Assembly (NCBI RefSeq): GCF_001039355.2
Contig: NW_019775904.1
Coordinates: forward strand, 140,440-174,074
From: Lingula anatina
Lineage: Eukaryota > Brachiopoda > Lingulata > Lingulida > Lingulidae
DNA length: 33,635 nt
Direction of reading: 5' to 3'
The position numbers and the translations under genes are program-made. Below the pieces are notes generated by a model, which was given only the letters and a program-made list of their open reading frames with translations, ran no database searches and was not told the origin of the DNA. Below are positions 1-10,001 of the stretch, piece after piece (within the stretch, counting starts at the first letter, position 1; each line of letters starts with the position of its first letter).

Positions 1-1
1 A

Positions 2-7
<6 letters not shown>

Positions 8-73
<66 letters not shown>
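8..73. repeat. (AT)n microsatellite
   Basis: An uninterrupted alternating AT run of about 66 bases at the left edge. It directly abuts the 3' flank of the Penelope-like fragment that lies on the minus strand. Confidence 0.95.
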
Positions 74-77
<4 letters not shown>

Positions 78-100
78 AAAAAAAGAACAGCAGCTATTTT

Positions 101-134
101 GCCCCGACCGGTTTCATTGCATCTTCAGGGGGGT
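101..134 (-). ncRNA. Hammerhead-ribozyme-like motif beside a Penelope-like element
   Basis: Read on the minus strand, 128 to 106 gives CTGAAGA (matching the CUGANGA core), a 6-nt linker, GAAA, then CCGG and TC. A C-run before the core (133-129) can pair with the GGGG after the cleavage-site-like GUC (105-102), forming stem I. Stem III would be the self-complementary ACCGGU with no loop, so it could pair only between two molecules. Small hammerhead variants, some acting as dimers, are known in Penelope-like retroelements, and this one sits just downstream of such an element's endonuclease domain. Stem II is very weak here, so activity is uncertain. Confidence 0.4.
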
Positions 135-218
135 TATTTTGGTTACTATATGATGTCATAAAAGCTCAATGTGATGTCTCTAACAATGGGTATTTGATTG
201 TTGCTTTTACCAATGCTG

Positions 219-554
219 TTACCTGTTTAATGTATGTTTATACTTATTAATAAATAGGTTTTCTTTAATTTCCCTTTCTGTTTGGGTTGTTTCCCCAGTG
301 AATTTATAAAATGGGAATACCGTAAAGTCCTTGTTTTTGTTCATAGAGCATTCCCTAATGTGCCCACTCACAGACGTGCACTGATATTTAGGTTGTCTTA
401 TTTGTTGTCTGTGAACGGTCATTCTATGTCGGAGAGTGTCTCCGGTTTGTCCTATATAGTTCTCACCGCATCCACTGCAAGTTAATACTAAAATTGAATT
501 TGAGCTAGTGCAGGTGAATGGGTGTTTAATTCTATTAAAATAACAATTGCCCAT
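219..554 (-). pseudogene. Penelope-like retroelement, C-terminal GIY-YIG endonuclease fragment
   Basis: A 111-codon open frame on the minus strand whose core reads CSGCGENYIGQTGDTLRHRM. It has the paired cysteines before YIG, the arginine in LRHR and a following histidine. Further on come a Glu-rich helix (TEREIKENLFINKY) and a terminal LNR. This is the layout of the GIY-YIG endonuclease at the C-terminus of Penelope-like element reverse transcriptases, where it nicks target DNA. No reverse transcriptase is present upstream (above 560), so the copy is truncated at its 5' end. Its start is not a true start: the first ATG lies in a sequence resembling the end of another transposon (551-579). 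The 3' flank (218-74) holds the hammerhead-like motif and runs into (AT)n. Confidence 0.75.
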
Positions 555-579
555 GTTCCAACTAACCCTGCTCTCCCCT
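551..579 (-). repeat. Transposon-end-like sequence related to the 11.7-kb element
   Basis: Read on the minus strand from 579, it begins GGGGAGAGCAGGGTTAGTTGG. This differs at only a few positions from the terminal inverted repeat plus subterminal motif at 11699-11727, and the similarity runs about 29 bases. It lies where the Penelope-like homology stops, so it may mark an old transposon end that cut the retroelement. Only one end is seen, and the match is too short to exclude chance. Confidence 0.35.
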
Positions 580-1142
580 GTATTTCATTGGGAACGTATC
601 GTGATGAATTCAGTGATAAATATATTTACAAAAGAGGCATTTTATCTGTTAAACCAGAGTCCGAAATTTAAAGATAACCCACGTTCAACCTTAACGTCAA
701 AATTCAACGCCCATGTGCCCACGTTACCTTGGTAGTTAAGTTCATAGCCAGGGAACCTGACTTCAGTTTTTTTGTGAAACCGGGGCCAGGTGTATGTCGT
801 ATGATTATTTCCGTCCAAACTGATACATATGTCCTTCAAAAACTATAGGGAATTTGAAGGCGTATACTGGACACTCAGTCGAGTAGCTTATGGCAATATA
901 AATTTAAAAATAAGTAAACAGATATATAGATAGTGGATAGATAGATAAGATAAAATTAAAATTAAAGATTTAGAAAAGTGATATAAGCGTGGCAACAACT
1001 GGCACGACAAAGACCCTTTTGCAAAATCATATTTTTCTGAAATGTGTGTTAGATCAATTGAATCTTGGTGCCATTGTTCTTCAATGAAATGCTTTATTTC
1101 AAAGCATAATATGAAATAGGGCTTCTGGTCTACAAATAAAAG
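580..1142. other. Gene-free AT-rich stretch
   Basis: No frame longer than about 65 codons resembles a protein, and no splice-bounded exon stands out. A short tetranucleotide-like run (gatagata type) lies near 930-950. Nothing else is recognised. Confidence 0.5.
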
Positions 1143-1220
1143 CTATCGTCGTGTTCCTAAGGAAACTTTAGTAGATGGATCCAACTCCACGGTGACTCTC
1201 GCTGAATGCAATCATATAAG
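1143..1220. repeat. Half of a palindromic MITE (family C)
   Basis: Contains CTATCGTC, GTAGAT, ATCCAACTC and CGCTGAATGCAATCA in the same order as the terminal inverted repeats of the elements at 10643-10874 and 20298-20576. Only one arm is present, so this is a truncated or half-deleted copy. Confidence 0.5.
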
Positions 1221-1360
1221 TGAATGACAATCTTTGCTCCCGTACTAGAAGCTTTTTCACTTTGATTTGACTGCGGCAGAATATTTGTATATATATTCTG
1301 TGCAATAATTATGAATGCTTAAGCCACACTCAAATTACTCAATTGCAACTTTTTGGAGAG

Positions 1361-1673
1361 TAATATAATAAGTTTTCATCGGAAAGCACCACATCCCCTC
1401 ACTGTCAATGTATAAACCATGCCGGTATCCTTCTCTCTTCACGTAATCCATACAGAACTGGACAATACGTTGATCAAACGGGCTTTGATCTGCACATCGC
1501 CCGATTGCACAGCATACAGAGGCAGCAATTCAAACCTCTGCCAAGGTCGGCAAAAAGACGTGGCAGACAACTTCTTTCTGCTGGAATGTAGACTCGGACA
1601 TTGGAAAAGTCGCATTTATCGTCTCCACAATACTGCCGTTGAATAGAAAAATTTGCCGGACTTCAAATATAAG
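1361..1673 (-). pseudogene. Truncated methyltransferase pseudogene (paralogue of the gene at 8219-9217)
   Basis: Read on the minus strand, the sequence aligns almost without gaps with residues ~221-327 of the intact HNMT-like methyltransferase. Blocks such as ADQSPFDQRI, QFCMDYVK, GYRHGLY and SEGMWCFP are conserved with only scattered substitutions. One in-frame TGA replaces a glycine codon in the segment matching LEEIGIAVS, and the first 220 codons are missing. Homology stops at 1673 and repeat A begins at 1674, so repeat A or a rearrangement tied to it probably removed the 5' part. The parent has no introns, so lack of introns says nothing about retroposition. Confidence 0.85.
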
Positions 1674-2008
1674 TATATTTTAAAAACGTAATTTCTATTT
1701 GGAATAAAAATAACTTTTTACTGTTCGCAGCACACCTTTATAAGAAGCTGATTTTACTCAGTCACGTTGCATAGGATATTTAAGACGACTGGAAGCACTT
1801 AAATATATTGTTGGCACGTCGTGCTTGTGCCGGTGAGTCATTTTAACCGGCTATTTCTACTTTATAAAGTGAATATTTACAGTTGACTGCAATGATGATG
1901 CTCCATCAAAAAGAGAAAAGAGTTTCTGAAACCCAATGTTTCGTGGTGTTTTGAAATAAATTAAGAGGTCAATTATGTGACATGTGGCCTTAAAAATATG
2001 ATATTAGA

Positions 2009-2048
<40 letters not shown>

Positions 2049-2170
2049 GTATAAGGTAGTTCCCGTATCTTTGAATATCTTCATAAAATTACAAATGTTT
2101 TTCGGTAGTTAAACTTGTCTAAATGATAGTTTTTACTTTCTGGAAATATGTATGAATGCAATGCAAAATA
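1674..2170 (+). repeat. Repeat A, copy 1 (~500 bp)
   Basis: Nearly identical over its whole length to 3430-3920, starting TATATTTTAAAAACG and ending AATGCAAAATA. It contains a (CA)n run (about 2010-2044) that is shorter and A-rich in the other copy. With copy 2 it flanks a 1.26-kb unrelated interval in direct orientation. This could be an LTR-like pair of a small non-autonomous element or a plain segmental duplication. No TG...CA ends, primer-binding site or polypurine tract was seen. Confidence 0.85.
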
Positions 2171-3429
2171 ACAACGCTAAGTAAAATTCCAGGCATCGGT
2201 CAAAATCTGTCCAATTTGGTCCAGTTTTGTTGTAGGACATGTACAGGTAGGCTATTGATTCGGCGAGTAATGGCCTACCCACATATTGTCTATGTGGTTC
2301 AAATATGGCGATTTTGATTTCAAGTTCCCTTGGTTCTGTAAGTAATCTGCTGTTAAAAGTGCTATGTTTGTACCGGGAATTTCACCGTGCGACCTAAAAT
2401 TGTTCCTAAGGTGCCCCCTATCAAATGATAGTCAAGTGGTTCTCAGATTATTCCTTTATTTGATCTGGTTCAGGTTTTCGTGGATGACCATCATTGGTGT
2501 TTTGGCACCAATGTGGTATCCACTCCAATTACTGACGCTGTTAATGACCTTAGTCACTTAAGACGCGGCACACGCTTAGTCGTTGGCCTCTTCTGGATGT
2601 CTGTAAACTCTGTTTTGACTGGTTGAGCGGTACAGGTGAAAGCTGACCTCAATAAAGAAAGTCACGAGGTTTCAGTGTTCAACTCAGAAACGATTAGGGT
2701 CCCCAATTCATTAGAGAAACATACAACGATGCTTTGCTGTTTACAGTGGGTTCCCCTGAGGTCGTCTGGTATTCTAACCAGCTAAAACCAGTTTGGTGTT
2801 CGCTAGTGGACCTTGAAAAATGCGTTTTGGTGGCAATTTACCCCTCATTCTGAACGGACTGGGTGGTTTTTGGTTAGTTGCAATAGCATATCCCGACAGA
2901 CAGTGGGTCCTGTACCCTGGTGGTAAGATTTCAATACATTGGTTGTGGCTTCTGTGTAGGTACATCAGTCTGGGCATTACTCTATAAAACTGTGCGGACC
3001 GTTTCGTTTGGCGCAATTATCTGTCTGGCAATGTCTGTCTTTTTCACGCCATTCTGCCACAGATTAACAAATATGCAGAGCACTGCATAGCTCATGTTAC
3101 ACCTTGCAAAACCGACCACTTCCATGCAAAATTTCAAATTATTCTATGCAGTAGTTGCCGACATATGGATACTTTTTTGACAGAACCATGCTTTGCCAAA
3201 GCCAAGCTATGACCTGCCCAAAGGAGCACTACCCAATTAAATCACTGCATATTACATAATGCAGCAGCGCAACAAACCTGGTATTCAGTTAATTGGAAGC
3301 GACACACCTGACTACACACTTCTCCATTCACATATCTTATATGAGATCGGAGTTTTTTTGAAAAAAGAATGCATTTCTACCTAGGCATACCTTCGAAACT
3401 GAAATATTCCATATTAAATGTCAAGTCTG
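2171..3429. other. Interval between the two A repeats, no gene
   Basis: No protein family, tRNA or splice-bounded exon is recognised. If the A repeats are termini of one element, this 1.26 kb is its internal part, and it has no gag/pol-like frame. Confidence 0.5.
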
Positions 3430-3920
3430 TATATTTTAAAAACGTGATTTCTATTTGGAATAAACATAACTTTTTACTGTTCGCAGCACACCTTTATAAG
3501 AAGCTGATTTTACTCAGTTACGTTGCATAGGATATTTAAGATGACTGGAAGCACTTAAATATATTGTTGGCAAGTCGTGCTTGTGCCGGTGAGTCATTTT
3601 AACCGGCTATTTCTACTTTATAAAGTGAATATTTACAGTTGACTGCAATGATGATGCTCCATCAAAAAGAGAAAAGAGTTTCTGAAACCCAATGTTTCGT
3701 GGTGTTTTGAAATAAAATAAGAGGTCAATTATGTGACATGTGGCCTTTAAAAATATGATATTAGAAAAAAAAAAAAACACACACACACACACACGGAGTA
3801 TAAGGTAGTTCCCGTATCTTTGAATATCTTCATAAAATTACAAATGTTTTTCAGTAGTTAAACTTGTCTAAATGATAGTTTTCATCTTTCTGGAAATATG
3901 TATGAATGCAATGCAAAATA
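3430..3920 (+). repeat. Repeat A, copy 2
   Basis: Direct repeat of 1674-2170 with few substitutions. Here the (CA)n core is preceded by a run of A (about 3766-3795). It is followed 29 bases later by repeat B, while at 13.5-14.4 kb the order is B then A. The two repeats therefore travel together but not in one fixed order. Confidence 0.85.
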
Positions 3921-3949
3921 TGAATAAAAGAACCACATACAGGGTACCA

Positions 3950-4420
3950 AAATCTTATCTTGTTTGTCACTATGTTCTCTCACAACAGTTTAAAATGTCA
4001 TATCAGTTTAAGTTAACGTCATATATTAAGCAATAAATCAATAACTTACCCTCTTTGAGTAAGGTAAGATACATTTTGTAGTAGCCCTGTGAGAAAGTAA
4101 CAGAACTGAATTCCTGCAGAAGTGCATGCCGCATTTTGTTCTCTTTATATATATTCACCCAGTTTTAGAAAAGATGCAGCCAAGTAAATTAGAATTAGCC
4201 CAAAACTCGACGATCCTATTTTCACAACTAACTCCAGCGGTCTGGTGACACCAGTAAGTTTCTGCCATTGAGAATATTATAAAGAAGGACGGTTAAACAC
4301 AACTTTTGCAAATACTGGCATTTCGAATGGTAACAAGCTAAAGTAAATTTATGCTGGTTTGCCGGTAGACTAAAAAGCTATACATTTGACTTGTAATCGA
4401 TTTATCTATAATTATCTTTA
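3950..4420 (+). repeat. Repeat B, copy 1 (~470 bp)
   Basis: Shares long matched blocks with 13529-13979, including TTTGTCACTA, AACTTACC, GAATTCCTGCAGAAG, CAAAACTCGACGATCCT, TTTTCACAACTAACT and CTGGTTTGCCGGTAGA. Indels and substitutions are common, so this is an old repeat family. No coding frame is conserved between copies. Confidence 0.8.
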
Positions 4421-4928
4421 TGTCTCCTCCATCCCAGTGCACCACAAACTTGCATTGTCCCGTCCATAACAAAAGAGAAGGCAACAAAGACTATCGGGTG
4501 TTCGTGATTTGGCCAAACAAGGCCTCTTTTATTATATAAACTCACCATCCTAATAATTTTAACAATAATAACAATGTGGCAAATTGTTGCCTGCATTAAA
4601 TGTTATGGCCTTAGGGATAAAAATTAAATATGAAATATTAAATAAGACTCATCATCCTAAAAATAATGATGTGACTAGTCAGCAAAAGTTATTATTGTTA
4701 AACGATTTTTGCACAAATTTCGCTTGTGGGGTTGCAAAGAGGCCCCCACTATGCAACGGTTATCGTAAGCTGTGATCCACGATAAGCAATTATTTGACAA
4801 CAGTAGTGCATCTTATTTAGCTTGTCTGATTGCAAAGGCAAGGTCAATGCATTGCAGGACTCAGAATACACTTCTACTTATGTACTGGCAATGCTGTTAG
4901 CGGGTGACCTAACCCCTACTTCCTCCTT

Positions 4929-4973
<45 letters not shown>

Positions 4974-5249
4974 AAGGAAGGGGGGAGGTTCAGCTTTTCC
5001 CATATGCTGAAAACAGCTGGAAGAGTGAACTCTCTATAATTGCCATGCTATCCTAGCTTGCGTCGTGCTTGTTAATTAGTATAAAAATTAACAGTTTTAA
5101 GTGATACTCTGCGGAAGAGCAATTTCTTTCCAGTTTACAGTTATCAACGGCAGAATAAAGCATGAACATAAAGAATATAATCTCGGGGATAACATAGATA
5201 GGTATATTCTTATACAAATGTTCCCATTACATTCCTCAATTCAACCGAT
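4421..5249. other. Gene-free stretch with poly-T palindrome
   Basis: No recognisable gene. A 42-base poly-T run (4931-4972) is flanked by an imperfect inverted repeat of about 18 bases: ACTTCCTCCTTCA on the left and TGAAGGAAGG on the right. The T run would therefore form the loop of a hairpin. Nothing else stands out. Confidence 0.6.
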
Positions 5250-6060
5250 GTACAGATGGACCCGCAAAGCTTGCTGGGTCATAATATGAGAAAAGCATGA
5301 CTGGGTCATTAAATTAGAGTCAAAATTCTCATACAACATGAAACAGCAGGTAGGCAAGTCGGATTTTTTGCAACACTCCTGTCACAACATGCTGGAATGA
5401 ATAAAAGTTTTGTAAGCAAAAACCGGAAATGGGGCCCACTTGGCCCCTTAAACCGTGTATGTCAGATATTTTTATACCGCTGTTCCAATGACCTCTGCAG
5501 TGAGTACAGATCAAGAATGGACCCGCAAGGCTTGCTGGGCCTCTGTTTGGATTATGCAGAAGTAATCCTTGAAATGGACTCCGAATATTTCGTGGGACAT
5601 TGTCAGACACTCATATAAAGTTGACCCAATATCCTCTGACTTCAGGAGAATATAAGGATGAACCGCCGCTACTTGCTCTGCAGCAGATGATCGGTATTCC
5701 ACGGCTAAAGATGAAAAATTGAAACTCTTCTCACCTTATGTCTGTAATAATATATGATTAACCCGCAAGGCTTGCTGGGCTGATGACTGTCCAGTATAGA
5801 GGTAGTCTTTAAAACCTGTAAAGTCATTTGCATTGTAAACCCTCATCCGATTGCACCTTTTCCTCTGGACTAGGAAGATCTTGCAGATGCGGGAGGGCGT
5901 GCTGGGCCACAGAATGACGCAAGCAGAAGCCGTCCTTCAGTTGAAGATGTTTAAGTTTAACTTATAAAAGGTAAGTCTCCTACCGGAAGAACACATACGA
6001 AGGTTTCGCTGGGGCATGACCGGTAGAGGACTGTGTACTGGCACTTTCACGGGACGGTGG
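5250..6060 (-). repeat. Diverged tandem repeat, period ~125 bp, possibly coding on the minus strand
   Basis: The imperfect palindrome CCCGCAAGGCTTGCTGGG recurs at about 5262, 5520 and 5762. Weaker forms occur near 5660, 5888 and 5998, and a trace near 5385, so the period is roughly 100-140 bp. On the minus strand the units translate to related peptides: FKDYLYTGQSSAQQALRV, FKDYFCIIQTEAQQALRV, LKDGFCLRHSVAQHALPH and SSAAEQVAAVHPYIL. Two units run into a stop soon after the motif, so there is no single open frame. Either it is a decayed array of small repeated exons or a non-coding satellite-like array. No known protein family is recognised. Confidence 0.55.
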
Positions 6061-8218
6061 TATTACTGACAGGTATACAAACTGAAAAATCAAAGAAAAA
6101 AAGCACGCAGTATGATGGTCAAATATAATGCAAGCAAAGTTTAGTCGGCAGAGGAAACAATTGTGGTATGATGAAGGAGACGGGACAGGGACTGTCACGA
6201 CGATCTCCCGGGGTCTCTCTGTCTCACTAACTGAGAAGCCCTCATTTCATAGGGAATTGTTCTAAGTCCTGCGTGCCCAAGAACTATTACTAAATGTGTG
6301 TAATTTATAGGAATAATAAAGGAACTAAATGTAACATACGTGATTAATAGGAAGTATGGTAAAACTAAGTGCAGGCACTATAGTACATTTCATAGTAGCC
6401 CTGAACACGGATATGTTCTCCGGGTAGGAAGGTTACATAACGCTCGAACCTGGGATTGGCCTCAACTAAAATTTTCCCAGGTGTAGTGACTGTTTTTGGT
6501 GGAAGAGATCAAAGAAGCGCAATGACTTAAATGAGGCCCAAGGAATTTCTGCGATTTTAGAGTCGTCACTGGTTTCCTATTTCTGACATCCAAGAGAGGT
6601 GTAACTTCAATTAACTAAATTTATTGCTTTACCGGGACTTTTGTTTCTAATTGTGGTTTCTCTTCCGTGATTGTGAATGTGATTTAAAGACAGAGACAAT
6701 TTGTATAACACAACCGTGTTATATTACCGTACGTTTTTGGCACACACGTTACATTTAGGGCTCTTTGCAAAATGTAAAAGACGTGGTACAAATTAAAATT
6801 TGAATTTAAATTGAGGCAGTCGTGGGTTTTTTTCAATACACATGCATGTTTTAAAGAATTGAATACAACTTTGAATTCATTCAATTTTATTTTTTGACAC
6901 TGTGAAATGCACCTCTATATTGGGTTTGGGTGTATATATATCGTGTTATTTTCTGTACTGCTCGCTATGCTAGAGAATCACGTCCGATGTAAAGTTTTGT
7001 TATAATTCTATCGACAAATATGCGTTTGGTATAGTAGGGTTATGGGTATCACGTTTGTTTTAATTAAATCATCATCTATTTTTTTTTTTCATTTTAAGTT
7101 TGTTAATACATTTCACGTCGTTTCAGAATTTGGTTCTGACGTTATTAACTAAATGGGAAAGCCAAAGGATATTTAACAGATTTAAGTATATATCTTTCTA
7201 GGTTTAATTTGCATGTAGCATTCATGATTAGGGCCATATTTCCATCACCAACATAACAATCCAACCGGGTGCACCTGTCCATGAAACACTGGATGGAAAA
7301 ATGACGAGTTACGCTTTAGATAAATATTCGCCATACAGTCGAAAAGTTTATAACAATAATAATAATAATAATAACTTAAATGAGACGAAATGAGAACATG
7401 AAAAGGTTAAGGAATAAAAAGGAACGTGGTCGTGTCAACAAGTTGCACAATCGACTTAATTTGTCACTGAACATATTTTTTGCAAAACATATTTCTCCGT
7501 CATGAATTATGTGTTAAATCTAGGCAACATCATTACCCACTGAATTCAGCCCATTAAGATGATGAAAACGGGAAAATGGAGTAATATTTTTTTTGTTTAT
7601 CTATCTATTTATTTGTAAATTTATCTATTTATTTATTTATTTGCTTTTGCTTTATGATGATGATGATCCAGCAAAATTTATTTCTGAAGCCTATTTCAAT
7701 TAAAATTCAAATATATTTCGGCAATTGACCAACCACTGAAATGGTGAAACTAAACTTTAATGAATAATTTGAATTTTCTGAACATAATTATAATTACCAA
7801 GCAAGGAAAAAAACAAAGCAGTTAATGTAAAAGGACATTTTATCATGCATATATGCTTTATTAGATTAAAATGAAATTCGTGCTAAAAAATAAATAACAT
7901 TACTTTTGAATTAATTTGCCTCACCGATCACACTAGCGACACCTGGCGCCAAGCGGGCCGTTATACCCCATAAAAGCATGATAAACTAAATAAAGTTTAC
8001 CACATAAAATGTTAGCTTTTCTGCTCTTGCTACATGTAGATTGCAAGTGTAAATAAGAAAAAAATTATAAATTATAAATAATAAAACTTTCCCTAACGTC
8101 AATTATCTTTTGTCTGTCTAGTATATTTCTGTATATGCCTGTCCCTCTATGCACTTCTGAAAAGAATTTATAGCAATTGCAATGCTCTAAAATCAAAACG
8201 TTATTCCATTGGAACCAA
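6061..8218. other. Gene-free AT-rich stretch with simple repeats
   Basis: No convincing exon, RNA gene or transposon end. Short simple repeats occur: (AAT)n near 7354-7372, TATT/TATC-type near 7590-7641 and (GAT)n near 7656-7669. TTTATT at about 7857 would be an AATAAA signal on the minus strand and could serve the methyltransferase gene, 360 bp beyond its stop. Confidence 0.5.
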
Positions 8219-9217
8219 TTATTCATTTGTGTTTTTCTGGATGGTAATATAATAAGTATTCAACGGAAAGCACCACATTCCCTCACTGTTAAGGTACAGG
8301 CCATGTTTATATCCGTCACTTTTCACGTAATCCACGCAGAACTGGAGAATACGTTGATCAAACGGGGATTGGTCTGCAAACAAACCATGTAGACATCCGA
8401 TAGAGACTGCAATTCCAATCTCCTCTAGGGTCGGTAAAACAACGTTGTGGACCACTTCTTCCTGTTGAACTGAAGCCTTAAACATCGGAAACGACGCATT
8501 TAAAACGTCCGCAATACCACCATTAAACAGAAGTTTTTTCCAGACTTCAAATAGCAACTTGTGATTTTTTGTCTTATGTGGAAATAGAACCTCGGAACAC
8601 TTCAGAGACGCAGCTCCAATTAAACAAAATTCATTTTTTTCTAACACTATAATCATCTGCCCTCCGGGTTTAAGAATGGTGTACATTGCTGAGATGGCTT
8701 GCTTCATATTCTCGTATGGATCAAAGGGATCATCGAAGATACTTGTCAGATGATAAAGGACGTGTAGTGCTAGCACCCTGTCCTGTAGGTGTTGTGGATA
8801 GGCATTCATGACCCTCAAATCTTCTAGAGTATGCCCATAGTAGTCTTGAAACGGACCGGAATAGGTAATATCAATACAGGTCATGCTCGTGTTATCAATC
8901 AACTCCTTGTATTTTCTCAGAGAATCCTCGTGTGGTTCCTCCACGCTGATAATCATTTGCTTATTAAAGGCGTCCAGTTTTCTGTAGATGGGTGCCATTG
9001 TTTCTCCATCACCTCCTCCAAAGTCCATGATGCGTACTGGTGAAGGTATCTCCGACTGATTGAGTATGTCCCACAGTTTAGTTTCTATGCTTTGACAGGC
9101 ATTTCTACTGCCTTCATATTTTCTGGAAGTAGATAAGGCACACAGATATAAAAACACACACACTAACACCACTTTTATTATAGACTCATTCTGTTTACAA
9201 AAAATGTGCTTAAACAT
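8219..9217 (-). CDS. HNMT-like class I SAM-dependent methyltransferase with N-terminal membrane anchor
   Basis: An intact 332-codon frame without introns. Residues ~13-29 (KVVLVCVFLYLCALSTS region) form a hydrophobic segment, either a signal anchor or a cleavable signal. Residues 61-72 contain VRIMDFGGGDGE, the glycine-rich SAM-binding motif I. Acidic residues near 93-94 (SVEEPHEDS) fit motif II, and LKPGGQMIIVLEKN (182-195) is the post-motif strand of class I Rossmann methyltransferases. The pattern RVLALHVLYHL before it and the C-terminal SEGMWCFPLNTYYITI resemble histamine N-methyltransferase. HNMT itself is cytosolic and has no such N-terminus, so the substrate is unknown and a small molecule is only inferred. 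The first ATG is chosen because it precedes the hydrophobic stretch. The C-terminal third has a broken duplicate at 1361-1673. Confidence 0.85.
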   Translation of the reverse strand: MFKHIFCKQNESIIKVVLVCVFLYLCALSTSRKYEGSRNACQSIETKLWDILNQSEIPSPVRIMDFGGGDGETMAPIYRKLDAFNKQMIISVEEPHEDSLRKYKELIDNTSMTCIDITYSGPFQDYYGHTLEDLRVMNAYPQHLQDRVLALHVLYHLTSIFDDPFDPYENMKQAISAMYTILKPGGQMIIVLEKNEFCLIGAASLKCSEVLFPHKTKNHKLLFEVWKKLLFNGGIADVLNASFPMFKASVQQEEVVHNVVLPTLEEIGIAVSIGCLHGLFADQSPFDQRILQFCVDYVKSDGYKHGLYLNSEGMWCFPLNTYYITIQKNTNE

Positions 9218-9252
9218 AAATTCCCATCTAACTTGATAATCTTAAATTTGAA

Positions 9253-9277
9253 CTCTTGGATCGTTTTATTCCAAGAG
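9253..9277. promoter_or_regulatory. Inverted repeat upstream of the methyltransferase start
   Basis: CTCTTGGA (9253-9260) and TCCAAGAG (9270-9277) form a perfect 8-bp inverted repeat with a 9-base spacer, 36 bp upstream of the ATG on the minus strand. It could be a dimeric protein-binding site or a 5'-UTR hairpin. No known motif is claimed. Confidence 0.3.
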
Positions 9278-10001
9278 TGTCCAATTAATTTGGCAACACA
9301 TATTGGTTATCTGTCATTTAATATTGCTATGGGTTATGGCGGTAAATTTTAATTATAAAGATAATGAGACATTGATATTCATTTGATGCATTAGCTATTT
9401 AAAATTTTCCATTTTAACTACGCTTGTTTTGATCATGACGTATTATCATCAAGTGAACCTCAAATAAAATTGTTATACATGTTTTAAAACTAAGCCTGAT
9501 TTGTTCTTCAGAGTTTTGTTCTCATATTCGACCTGCCTTTACTCTAGTCTTCTGTTGCAGTTGATACAACATAACCCGGTATTGTTTGCTCGCGTCGATA
9601 GCAATCTCTTTGCATCAGCTATAATAGAAACCTTAAGTGAGGCAATTAAGAAGGGGCAGAGCGTGTTCGTTGAACCGTCTAATTTGGGTGTCCGATAAGG
9701 ATAACTTGAGGATTCCCCTACCCTGTAATTATCATGTCTATTGTTCGACCATACGGGGCAGGGTTGGGAGACCATGTGGCCATTTGGTAAGGGGAATTTC
9801 AGGCGGCACTGTACGCTTTGCTTTTAAATAGGAACATTTACGTACGTGCAAAATGAGTCACATTATAGTAACAACTGCATGTAGAAAAAAATGAGAGAAC
9901 GCAGAACAACATTGAGGAAGCTCAATTTTCATTATTATAACTTAATTAATACTTTATTAATCACCTCTATTGTCATTTATTATAAATATATATTTTAATA
10001 A
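9278..10001. other. Gene-free stretch upstream of the methyltransferase
   Basis: Probably includes the promoter and 5' UTR of the minus-strand methyltransferase, but no core promoter element can be fixed. Overlapping frames of up to 78 codons at 9500-9830 on both strands resemble no known protein. Confidence 0.4.

Noticed and set aside
5397-5618. 73-codon plus-strand frame
   Set aside because: It lies across units of the ~125-bp array, and the repeated peptide pattern is on the minus strand.
6425-6470. tRNA B-box-like GGTTCGA on the minus strand
   Set aside because: No T-stem, D-arm or acceptor stem can be formed around it.
9500-9831. Overlapping 64-78-codon frames on both strands
   Set aside because: No domain, no splice context and no repeat; consistent with chance open frames.
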